DNA of 64,000 nt from contig NC_083651.1 in the NCBI RefSeq assembly GCF_963576545.1, positions 13,375,886-13,439,885 of the forward strand, read 5' to 3'. The notes under the pieces were generated by a model. It was not told where the DNA came from and did not search any database. It worked only from the letters and a program-made list of their open reading frames with translations. The DNA comes from Limanda limanda. Its lineage: Eukaryota > Chordata > Actinopteri > Pleuronectiformes > Pleuronectidae. Shown one piece after another: positions 35,101-53,268 of the stretch (its first letter is position 1; each line of letters opens with the position of its first letter). Both the position numbers and the translations under genes were made by a program.

Positions 35101-38100
35101 TCTTCTGCTTTTGCCCACATAAATGATTCTGGGAAACCTCTTTGCTCAATAGACCTTTCACTTTTGATAAGTGAATTACTTATTCAAAACGTCTGAATGT
35201 TTAATGTAGAGCTGTCTGTGTGTTGAACCGTGGATTATTTTGTGTGGGTGTTTGTATATGGAACAGAGTAGGAAGTGAGAGAGGTCCATCTGAGTACGCC
35301 TCACTCTCAAGTGCGTAACAGTCCAGGCCAAATCCCCAAATGCCTTGAAAGTCCCTTTTTACTCTCAGCCGAGAACTTTTCTCTTCCACTTTGTTGTAAG
35401 TACAAACATCCAAGTATTGTACTTCAAGTTCAAGGCTAGCGCTGTTCAAAAAACTTTCTCACAGATTTCATACAAAGTTCACAAAACAACAACAATAAAA
35501 CAGGGATCATGACACTGATTATTCCTCTATTATTGTTCAACTGACAAATTAAAAACATGTCAATGAGCCAAACCAATGTGTTAAGGGACATTTTTTCATA
35601 CATACACATAGAAGTTTATTTTCACTCCAATACTCCCAATCACACTAAATGTATTCATCCACAGCTGACAATATATAGTCGTAACTCTACAGTTTCAGAT
35701 TTAACACAGCTAAATATATCAGCTCTGGAACCAAACTCCTGTTCCTGAAAACACTTCACCCTATAACCTTATAACCCTCATCGAGCGTTAAATATATAAA
35801 CACGTGACATGTGGTTTATTACTCTGTGAAATGTGGTTGTAAGTGGATATCAACGTGACTGTCAACAGCTATAACTCCTCCTGAGGTCCTCAAGAACTGG
35901 AGGCTGTTCAATAAACAGATACAACAGCAAACGTCTTCATGAGAGAATATGTACGTTAAGTACCACTAAAACATTATACAACATTATAGTTTGTAAAATG
36001 GGGAGGATTAAAGTAAATAATCACCTGCAATGGTTTATTGTATGAGTTGGTTGAAATGCTATATACACAGCAATTCATTGTGAAAAAAAATATCATAACA
36101 AAATACACTACACCACCAGGCCTTTTTTATGCATGATGTTTAAATTTCAGTTTCAACACTTTAAAATGAATTTGGTTGATATTGTTTTTGCAGTGTTGAT
36201 ACTTTCAAGTAATTAAAGAATCTGAAGAATCAGAATCTACTTCCTCCGTCAGCGCTCATCTCCAAGTCCTCTTCTCTCTGCACCTCCTCCTGTTTGGCTC
36301 CAAGTCATATAGCACTGGGAGCTCAGGGACAAACTGTACAAGTCACACTGAGTCCCGGGTTTCTTCACTCTGGCTGACCCCCACTGAACTGTCCCGACCC
36401 TGGAGCTCAGTTTACATGCACATGTACACAACCAACCTTAGAGAGTTAAAAACAGATCACCTCCATTTATCTGTCACAGAGGCAGATACTGAATACTCAG
36501 CACACAGACTCTGACAAGAACAATTCAGCTGGGCCTTGGCCCAAGAGCAAGTATGGTGTTTGCAAGATTACATAAGCAGCCGAATGTCGACTTGTTCCAA
36601 CTGTGATCATGTCAACACATCAGGTGTCAGTAAGTGTTTGGACTTAACAGCAGCCTCTGAAAGTTTCAACACATAACCAATATTTGAAAATGTGAATCAG
36701 TCACAGCTCTGAATCCCTCAGCCTGTCAGTTCAATTTCTATGTCCAGAGTTCTTCGTAGGAGTAAATGTTCCGTGTGGAGTTCCACAGGGCTAAAATCTA
36801 GGTCTACTACTTTTTCTATGGTACAGTTTTAATGTTAGAATCCATAAGCTTAGTATTGATTTTCAATAAATGGCATGTAGTTTATATCTAGTTTAAAATT
36901 GTAGTCATTTTAATTGACTGTATCTCCAACACTTGGGGGGAATTGTGTTTTACTGTGTTGGACTCAGATCTACTTTTCCTCCTGTGTGCAAGAAATAAAA
37001 ATAGAACTGATCCTAACTTCAGCTTTTAGATAATACATGTATAAAACCACTAAGGCGGAATTTATTTGTGTGTGGAACAACAACTTCCCCTTTTTCTGTG
37101 AGCAGAAGTAAAAAGTGGAAAACGCACTTGCCAACTGGCCCTGATGTCAAATCAATAGACTGATAGTCACATACATGATTTTTGAGTCTAATTTCAATAT
37201 CAGTATTTGTATTAAAATATCTAAATATAACATATTGGCCATTTAAAAAAATGTTTGAGCATGTGATGGTTTTTAGGCAAAAACCTATATTTGCCCTTTC
37301 TCTTCTGACATTTTCTTTTTAACTTTTCTCTGTCATTTTTGCATTGTTTTAATCATTAAAATTAAGGAAATTAAGTTTCCCTCCTTACAAAATATGTACG
37401 GCCTTTTCAATTGTTTTAAGTTGTTTGTTTTCTACTTAATATAAACAGTTTGAGCGGAATTCCATTCATTAAATATGCCTCAACAACAACTCTCAGTATA
37501 TGTATGGCAAACTTCTATAAATCAGACAGTGTTGTTGAGAGCTTGTTACAAAGAGCTTGTCGGTTACTACAGGGTCAAGTCTTCGGCAGCAGCTGATGAC
37601 AGTTATGCTTGTGGTGGCTGGACATCTAATGCACAGTGCTCCTTTCATCCTGAGCCTCCAGGAGCACATTCCTGAGGTTAAATGCCAAATGTCAAGCCAT
37701 ATGTTACAATGTGTGGGACTATTTTTGAGTTGACGATTTGTGGTGGATCATCACCCTGTAAATCTGTACATGCAGTGAACAGCAAATCAACGCATTGCTG
37801 AGTTTGGAACAGGCGGCACCCTGTTGGGTCCAGTAGAAATTAGAAAGGCGATTCACCACTGTCTTAGTCTCTAATATAAGTGCAGATAATGAGTGAGCAG
37901 GGAGAGAAGACGAGTGCAGCAGAGTTCACTTGGCTCTCGGATGGTTGGCTCCGGTAAATTCTGCTCAGACGTCAGACACCTGTCCGTTCTCAGTTTCATG
38001 AATAGCCGACCAGCAGGAGGGTCGCGGGGGTCTGATGCATCATCGCTCTGCATCATAGCAGAGGATGATGTGCATCATCACTGTGCCTGAACATCAGTGA

Positions 38101-38330
38101 CTGGTAGAAGCAACAGAAACTTTTTTTACAGTAAAATACTGTCACTAACGGTCAGTGTTTTATGATCCTCTATTGACTTACAGTAAGATTGGCTGGTTTT
38201 ATATTAATCAAATAAAATGGATAAAATAACATAATTAAGCAACATTCACATTATCATGAGTTACACAGTAATAACATTATTTCCTTATGAGTTACTGATA
38301 ATTTCCAGTTATACCAAAATATATTACTTT
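32180..38330. other. Intergenic DNA with a candidate conserved regulatory block
   Basis: No exons were recognised. The stretch 33400-34060 differs from its surroundings. It has many homeodomain cores (GTAATTAGC, GATAATTAG, GATTAATC), a SOX-like CCTTTGTTATT and few simple repeats, as is common in developmental enhancers. The rest is AT-rich with no clear elements. Confidence 0.35.
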
Positions 38331-38331
38331 C

Positions 38332-39005
38332 TTAAAGGGATAGTTTGCCCAAAAATGAAAATGCACTCATTTTCTAATTACAACTATGCCGAACATGGGG
38401 TGGGTGAAAGTGTTTGAGTCCACAAAACAGTCTCAGGGGTAGAGAGTTGCAGCAAAATCCAATATAGTTGAATTAACTGGGGTTTAAATTCTTCAACCGT
38501 AAAAAAAGAACAGAAATACAACATAACTTCATACTGCTGCTGTGGTGTCATCCAAGCGTCCGTAAGCCCGACATTCAAATTCGACTCAGCAGCCTATTCA
38601 CACCATGTTTTTAGCCTAAATGTCCGCTGTTATTCTCAGCCTGGAGCCATGTTCATGTTCTCGCGCACACACCTGACAAACTCTAGCCTCTATGCCCTCG
38701 GCCAAGGGGCACGTGACGCTAGCTATCGCAAGCTGGTCTCGTCTTGCGATACTCGTAGGTTCTCGTAATAGCTGCAGTGTCGTGAAGGTCGGGGCTTACG
38801 GACGCATGGATGACACCACAGGAGCAGTACGGAGGCTTGGTATGATGGTCACCGGTTACGTCAATTGTGTTTGGCTGCAACACTGTTTACCCCTGAGACT
38901 CCTGAAGTTATTTGTGGACTCAAACACTTCATCCACCCCTCCCTATTAGCATAGTGATGAGTAGATAATGAGTGTATTTTCATTTTTGGGTGAAATATCC
39001 TTTAA
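38332..39005. mobile_element. TTAA-flanked DNA transposon with long terminal inverted repeats
   Basis: The element is 38336-39001, flanked by TTAA on both sides (38332-38335, 39002-39005). The left end AAGGGATAGTTTGCCCAAAAATGAAAATGC mirrors the right end, which reads GGATATTTCACCCAAAAATG when reverse complemented. The arms keep matching for over 200 bp: GTGTTTGAGTCCACAAA, TCTCAGGGGTA, GTGGTGTCATCCA and GCGTCCGTAAGCCC occur on both sides. There is no transposase, so it is a non-autonomous foldback or MITE-like copy. TTAA targets suggest the piggyBac or Kolobok type. Confidence 0.8.
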
Positions 39006-39289
39006 AACTAGTGAATTGACATATTCTAGTATTTGGATCATGAAATTCTGAAGTACAAAATCTATTTAAAAGGCAGAGAATATGTGCAATATAAATATTA
39101 AAATTAATTAGCCTGAAGGTGAAAACAAGTCAGAGTTGAGCAAAAAAGCTCTTCTCTTATAATGTTTTTATTTAAACATGATTGATAGTGCATTTGAAAA
39201 GTTAGAAAAGTTGATAAAAGACCAGCAACCATCCATGAAGATGTCCATGTTATAAAGAACATTCAAACCACAGCAAGTTTAGGAAGTGA

Positions 39290-41586
39290 AGTTTATTTAA
39301 ATAAATAGCCACATAAATAAACAATCTTTCTCAAACTAGCATTCTCTGTCCTTTCGTTTCTCTTCCCACCCTCCACACAACCACACATGCACACACAGAC
39401 ACACACAGACATGCACATGCTCACACAGTCAAGTAACAAATAACAAAATAATAACAAAGAAAAAAAAAAACATGAAATACTTCTTATTATCCAAAGTTTA
39501 TCAAAAGGGTAATATTACAGATTTGCATCAAGAGTCTTAGTGTTTCAATAGTTTTGTTAAATGTTTTCGTCATCATGAGAAAAAACAAATCGGTAATAAG
39601 AAATATGAATAAAGTGCAATTCTTGCTTCTGTTTACACAGCGAGATCAAAGGTCAAAGAAGCTGTCAAAAGGGGACTTCTGAGTGAACAGCCAATAACGG
39701 AGGCATCATTTGAATTTCTTCAGTGTAGTGATCAGAGACGGACACCTCTGATTGTGGGTTTGTTCAGAGAAAGGCACATGTGTTGGTTATGAGTGCATTC
39801 AACACAAATAAAATGTTGGGTATAAATATCAATACTGCATGTTTCCAACAAAGAGCTTGGTTTGAAAAAAACACTTCTCACTCCTCTACAAGATGTTTCA
39901 CAGATATGAGAGAACTTGCTGAACGTCCGATATCAAACGTCTCCTGCAGCTTTCTAACACATCATCTGCACAAAAACATCCATCATTTGTACCAATTTCT
40001 AGCCACTTAATGGACAACTGAAGAAAGTTTCACTTACAGCACAACATGGTATTGCTATGTTTTCACTCTGCATATCTAGAAAAGTACAAAAAACGAATAC
40101 CACCACGGTCCTGACAGTAACAGCTGGAGATATTCACATGTGTAGCGTTAAGGTTTGGTGGCGACGGGAGTTTTCTTTCTCACAGCAAAAGCTAAGGAGA
40201 ACATGTGGAAATGCGAGCGAACCACCGTGCTACATGTTCAGACAGCATTCAAAGTGAAAAGTCAGTAGTGTATCTGTGAGAGATCACCCAGCTCTTGTGC
40301 GGTTCACACTTTGGTTAAAAAAAAACAAAAACACACCCAAGAATGCTGCGTGCAGAATCAGCCTTTTGAAATGCCTTCTAGTCTCTTCCTCTCAATTTTC
40401 TACAGTGTCAAGTTAATCAGTAACGTAGCTCGTACCGTTTGTAGTCAGCTAGCTAGCACAGCGAGGTCAAACAGACAAGTTGAGAATCAAACAAGCCTCA
40501 GGCATTTACATTTTGACCATCCTATGTAGAGTCTTGCCTTTCCTGTGTATTTCAATTTGAAATATTGCACTGCTCCCACAGTCTTTGCCTTGTCCACATG
40601 AAAAATGTCATTCCTCTGGTACTCTGGGATCAACGTGTTGTTTAAAGTTATTTTTCTGTTTCCAAATTCTTGCCTGAGGTGGTAGTACAAGCATCTAACA
40701 AGAAGTGCTTTTCGAATAAGGGGAACACGGATCGGAGAATCCACATACTGTGCGTAAGGTGCTATCGAGCTGACGGATGTACCTATTGTGCTTTGCTCAA
40801 TCAGCTACACTCTCTCTTCCTTTAGTTTTGGCTGATGAGGATGCAGCAGTCTTTTTGCAGCTTGAGGTAAAAGCAGCATTTGCGTAGCTAAAATAATCCT
40901 GCACAGAAAATAAAAGGAAATCACAGTTTCAATACAAACCAAAATTGACCCCATAAGTGAATGTATGTAAGCTTAGGACACAATAATGCATGGTCATTGC
41001 ACTGCTACAGAGAGATGTGTCTTTAGAAAGGCGAACATTGTGGGAAAAATGAAAAACCAAAAAGGAAAGAGAGAATTTTGGTCTTCTGTCCAGTCAAGTG
41101 AAAAAACATCGAGAACCGGAAATGACACTTAAAAAAGAACGAGGAAGATGGAGCCTTTCTTTTTTCAGAAAATGAAAAAGTAGACTTAGACAGCATCGAC
41201 ATATGTGAGACATAACACATCGGCTAAAGTCAGCTCTCACTTCATTCAAGTGAGTCCGTCAGGAGGCTGGATGAGAGTCTTTCAGTCTATTATTGCTTCT
41301 CTGGCTGCCCGATACATATTGAACACCTCATCCAGAGTTTGGTTATTGCTTAGTCTTTAGCTTATATGATATCAAAAGCTTAAACACAACATACACCCAT
41401 GTGTACAAGATGTGTAGCCCGTGATGGATAATAAAGTGTACGTTTTTCGGTTGCATTTGTTCTTTCTCCTTTCCTTCCTTCCTCTTGTTCTTTTATCTCT
41501 TCTTCTTCTTCTGTGCTCAAAATCAAGTCTTTTTTGCAGTCTCCACAGAGAGAGAGCAGTTGTTGGTCTCGAACATGGCGGATGTT
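39290..41586 (-). other. sik1: sik1 3' untranslated region (inferred)
   Basis: AT-rich stretch without coding potential between the sik1 stop codon and a candidate poly(A) signal. A 2-kb AU-rich 3' UTR fits an immediate-early-type transcript such as SIK1. The extent is inferred. Confidence 0.5.
39292..39297 (-). terminator. Candidate poly(A) signal of sik1
   Basis: TTTATT on the + strand reads AATAAA on the - strand, about 2.3 kb past the sik1 stop. Other TTTATT copies lie nearby (about 39165), so the exact end is uncertain. Confidence 0.4.
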
Positions 41587-49526
<7,940 letters not shown>

Positions 49527-50019
49527 CTGCAGAGACAGAGTTGCAGAATAAGTATATCTGGTAGATTCTGAATATTAACAGATATGAATGTTTTACATTT
49601 ATTGGGCGAATGCTTTTATCCAGGGTTTGCAAAAAAAATAAGAGTCAGTATTTGTGCGTCTGCGGTGCACAAGTGTGAGAACTCTCTCGCATTATTGGTG
49701 AGTTCAGTGCATGCGGGGAAAATAAGCGTAGAGTCAATAAGGTGCTAAAATGTTCTTTATAGTTGAACAGTATTGGTGAAAATAAAGGAATTTTTTTTTA
49801 GATTTTTTTTTCAATTGTTGTGTATTTTTAATTTCTTTTGATTTGTTTTTAAGTGTGAACAAATAACTAAAAATGGTTAAATGTTTCCTAATGTGTTAGT
49901 TTCTGCTGATAAAAAAAGCGCAGGAGGTAGAATAAAGCCCAAAGTTCCATAGATAAGAAGTTGAGTTGAGTGAAACGAGTCCAGCTGTAAAAAGTGACAA
50001 TTCAAAAGTGCAGTTTTAC

Positions 50020-50280
50020 CTCAAACAGCGGACATGGAGCTTCTTCTCTCGCAGTTCACACGGATCTCAGAGGAAGCGGCTACCATTCCACAGCAGAGAC
50101 AAGTGTCCACCGGCACCAGCAGAGCGCGGAACCACAGCAGAAGACAACTTGTCCTCCTCCTTGTCTCCACTCGGGCTGGTTGGACTTGTTGTGTCCGGGG
50201 CCCGGGACTGCGCTGCGGCCGGCGTGTAGCTGTGCGCTCCGGTGGAATGTGGAGCTGAGGGCTTCTGCTGTCACAAGGGG
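50020..50280 (-). other. sik1: Probable sik1 first (untranslated) exon
   Basis: On the - strand GTTTGAG|GTAAAAC gives a donor at 50019. Upstream the DNA becomes GC-rich up to the promoter. The 5' limit is not known. Confidence 0.5.
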
Positions 50281-50335
50281 AACTCCTCCTCCCTCCCTCT
50301 CTCCCTCCCTCCCTTCCTCCCTCCCCCCCACGCCA
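50281..50335. repeat. Homopyrimidine (C/T-rich) tract at the sik1 promoter
   Basis: About 50 bp of nearly pure CTCC/CCCT on the + strand, purine on the sik1 sense strand, just upstream of the probable first exon. Such tracts can form triplex or quadruplex structures. Confidence 0.8.
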
Positions 50336-50361
50336 CCAGAACAAATTGATACCCACCTTAT

Positions 50362-50369
50362 TGACGTCA
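50362..50369. promoter_or_regulatory. cAMP response element 1 of sik1
   Basis: Perfect palindromic TGACGTCA, within about 100 bp of the probable sik1 start. SIK1 is a known CREB target, so this is likely the functional site. Confidence 0.75.
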
Positions 50370-50424
50370 CGCCCGCGTCAGAGCTCTGCGCTGGGTGCAA
50401 GGCCGGGCCCGAGCGCAAGGTACG

Positions 50425-50439
50425 GGTTGCCGGGCAACC
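50425..50439. promoter_or_regulatory. RFX-type X-box palindrome
   Basis: GGTTGCC-G-GGCAACC, a perfect 15-bp inverted repeat matching the X-box bound by RFX factors, between the two CREs. Confidence 0.6.
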
Positions 50440-50501
50440 GCGCGGCTCGGCGCACGGTGACGCGCGGGCTGATGGTGGGGTTGCTCTGGAGATGGGGACG
50501 G

Positions 50502-50509
50502 TGACGTCA
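50502..50509. promoter_or_regulatory. cAMP response element 2 of sik1
   Basis: A second perfect TGACGTCA, 140 bp upstream of the first. A CACGTG E-box lies 26 bp further on (50528-50533). Confidence 0.7.
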
Positions 50510-50588
50510 GTCGAGGAGATGTGTCACCACGTGATGTTTCCCTCTGCCGGGGCCGCGGCTCTCGGGTACGCGCACTCTAACAGGAGCC

Positions 50589-51360
50589 AAGCTACTGGTG
50601 ATCCACAGTCAGACTGGATCCACTGGTTACTGATATGACACCGTGAGTGGTTAGTTCACCTTTCTACTCTACAGGTTCTACTCTACAGATTCTACTCTAC
50701 AGATTCTACTCTACTCATCTCATATTCTATTCTATTCGATTCTATCATGCTCAGCTCATCACAAGCTACTGGTGATCCACAGTCAGACTGGATCCACTGG
50801 TTACTGATATGACACTGTGAGTGGTTAGTTCACCTTTCTACTCTACAGATTCTACTCTACTCATCTCATATTCTATTCTATTCGATTCTATCATGCTCAG
50901 CTCATCACAAGCTACTGGTGATCCACAGTCAGACTGGATCTACCTTTATGATATGACACCGTGACTGGATAGTTCACCTTTCTACTCTACAGATTCTACT
51001 CTACACATTCTACTCTACAGATTCTACTCTACACATTCTACTCTACTCATCTCATATTCTATTCTATTCGATTCTATCATGCTCATCACACTCTCTGATC
51101 TATTCCATTCTACTCTGCTCTATTCTATGCTATTCTAATCTATTCTATACTCATGCTCAGATCACCTTACTTTTTGATCTATTCTACTCTAATCTACTTT
51201 ATAACATTGAATTCTACTCATGCTAAGCTCATCACACTTTTTGTTCTATTCTATTCTATTATTATGCTCTGCCCACCACGTCTTATACAATATCCTATTC
51301 TATTCTATTGAGCTCATCGCACTGTCTATCCTATTCTAATCTATTCTAGTCTGTGTGCTC
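50589..51360. repeat. Tandem repeat (minisatellite) upstream of sik1
   Basis: Long units begin with AAGCTACTGGTGATCC at 50589, 50763 and 50909 (spacings 174 and 146 bp). Each contains a TTCTACTCTACAGA sub-repeat and a TTCTATTCTATTCGATTC stretch. The 28-bp difference equals two extra sub-repeats in the first unit. From about 51070 to 51360 only decayed TTCTATTCTA copies remain. Confidence 0.85.
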
Positions 51361-53036
51361 TGCTCTGCTCTTTTAATTAACTTGAAAAATTGAATAATTA
51401 AACAGTAAGTTAATGTTGATTTGTGCTTCATGTGAACTAGACCACCCCCCATTTGCTAACTGTAGTTCGGGCACAGGCTGATAAGCTGCTTTGGGATTTT
51501 GAGGCAGCCTGAGGCCCAGGAAACTCTGCACAGACAGAGAGAAGAATGGATTCTGCTTAATGTCAATAGATTTAGATGAAAATGTCTGCAGTCATTCAAG
51601 AAGGGCCCGGGCAATGATCCTAAACAGAGATCCACCATGAAGTAATGTGTAGACAACACATGTTGTGTGGAGAGGACGGCCTAAAAATATCTCTGAACTC
51701 TGATGATCTGCAGGATGAGAGGAGGAAAATTCCTAAAGCATGAATTGAAAGTCTCATTGCTGGTGACAGGATGTGATGTATGCCAAGAGGGTGTTAAAGA
51801 AGTGTCGACACTTTTGCACATGCCACAATTTCTGTATTTTGCCCCCTAATATTATTTATTATTTAATAAAATAAACACAGTATTAATTTGTGCAGAAAAG
51901 CATTAACTAATGAATCTGTATTCTTTTTATTTTAACAAAAATCAACAAAAGGCATGCTCTGTTCTGTATGTTACTAATGCATTTTTACTTTATACATCAG
52001 TTTTAAAACCTTTATATATCATTGCACCTCAATTATCGGAACATTACAAACATTTTTCAAAATCAGATAACTTCTTCTACCTCTTACACTTTTTTTCTGC
52101 GAAAAGCTTTGGTGGCATTAACAGCTAATCAGGAAGCCTTGGGCAATCGCACAGGAGTGGGCCAGCTGACCAGACGCCTTTCCGAAGGTGGACCAAGAGC
52201 TAACACAGAGTGTTTCAGACGAAGGGTGAAGCTCTCATACTTCACCACTGCAATGAGAAGTAAAAAAAATGTTTATGTTGAAAATGTAAGCATGTTAATC
52301 TATTCGAATAGATCAATAGCCAAAGTATGGGCCTTTTAAAGTAAAAGTCATAAAATTAATAGTCAAAATAAATCATAGGAGTCTATTTCTAATAGGTCAC
52401 CCTTTCTGACGGATTTATGGGTAATAACCCATGGCTTGAGTAATGGCTAATAAATGATGTACTAATTCTTTATAGATTAGTTTTATGCTTTGAAGAAGAA
52501 CAGGTATTTGGTTGAATGTGCTTTATATTTGGCCATAATCCAATTAAAAATGTTAGTCAGGCACTGACAATATATTCTCATATTACTTTGTAATAAAACA
52601 CCATGTCTGGTTGATGGGTTACACTAGTGCTAGTAAATTATATTGAATTAAAATACTGGTCATTTCTTTTAAGCAATAATTAATACTGATGATACAAACT
52701 ATAACTTCTGGACCTATTTATAAATAGTGTCTACAACTCCAAATGTAAAAGAACCTAAATGTGACCATAAATAAAGGTTTATGGAGACAATGGCTCTTTA
52801 ATTGTAGGCTTTCTTCAGATACTCGTGTCTATTCTGATGCTGGTAGAGTTCATTAAACACCGTAAAGCTTATTTGCTCTTTACTCAGTGGCTCAGCAATA
52901 AATCAGGTCAAAGGAATGTTGTGAAAAGTACAGAAAGCTCCCTCCCTGCTCTCGCCACAAAGCAGGTGAGACACGAAGAGGGTGAATCCACTATGACACA
53001 GAGAGAGCGAAGCAGTTTGAGACAGAAAAGACGGAC
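51361..53036. other. Intergenic DNA, no gene seen
   Basis: AT-rich. No exon pattern was found, and no defined element was recognised. Confidence 0.45.
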
Positions 53037-53139
53037 GGAGGGAGGACAGGGAGGGAGGGAGGGAGGGAGCGTTTACAAAGGACCAGGAAAGGAGTTGCAT
53101 GGGAACCAGATGACACATGACACAGAATAGACACGCACA

Positions 53140-53237
53140 TTCTTCTTCTTCTTCTTCTTCTTCTTCTTCTTCTTCTTCTTCTTCTTCTTCTTCTTCTTCT
53201 TCTTCTTCTTCTTCTTCTTCTTCTTCTTCTTCTTCTT

Positions 53238-53267
<30 letters not shown>
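53140..53267. repeat. (TTC)n / (GAA)n microsatellite
   Basis: 128 bp of uninterrupted TTC triplets, about 42 units, preceded 70-100 bp earlier by a GGGA-rich stretch (53037-53068). GAA/TTC tracts of this length can form triplex DNA. Confidence 0.97.

Positions 53268-53268
<1 letters not shown>

Noticed and set aside
49994..50638. 214-codon open frame across the sik1 promoter.
   Set aside because: GC-rich promoter and first-exon DNA; no known motifs, and it runs antisense to the 5' untranslated exon.
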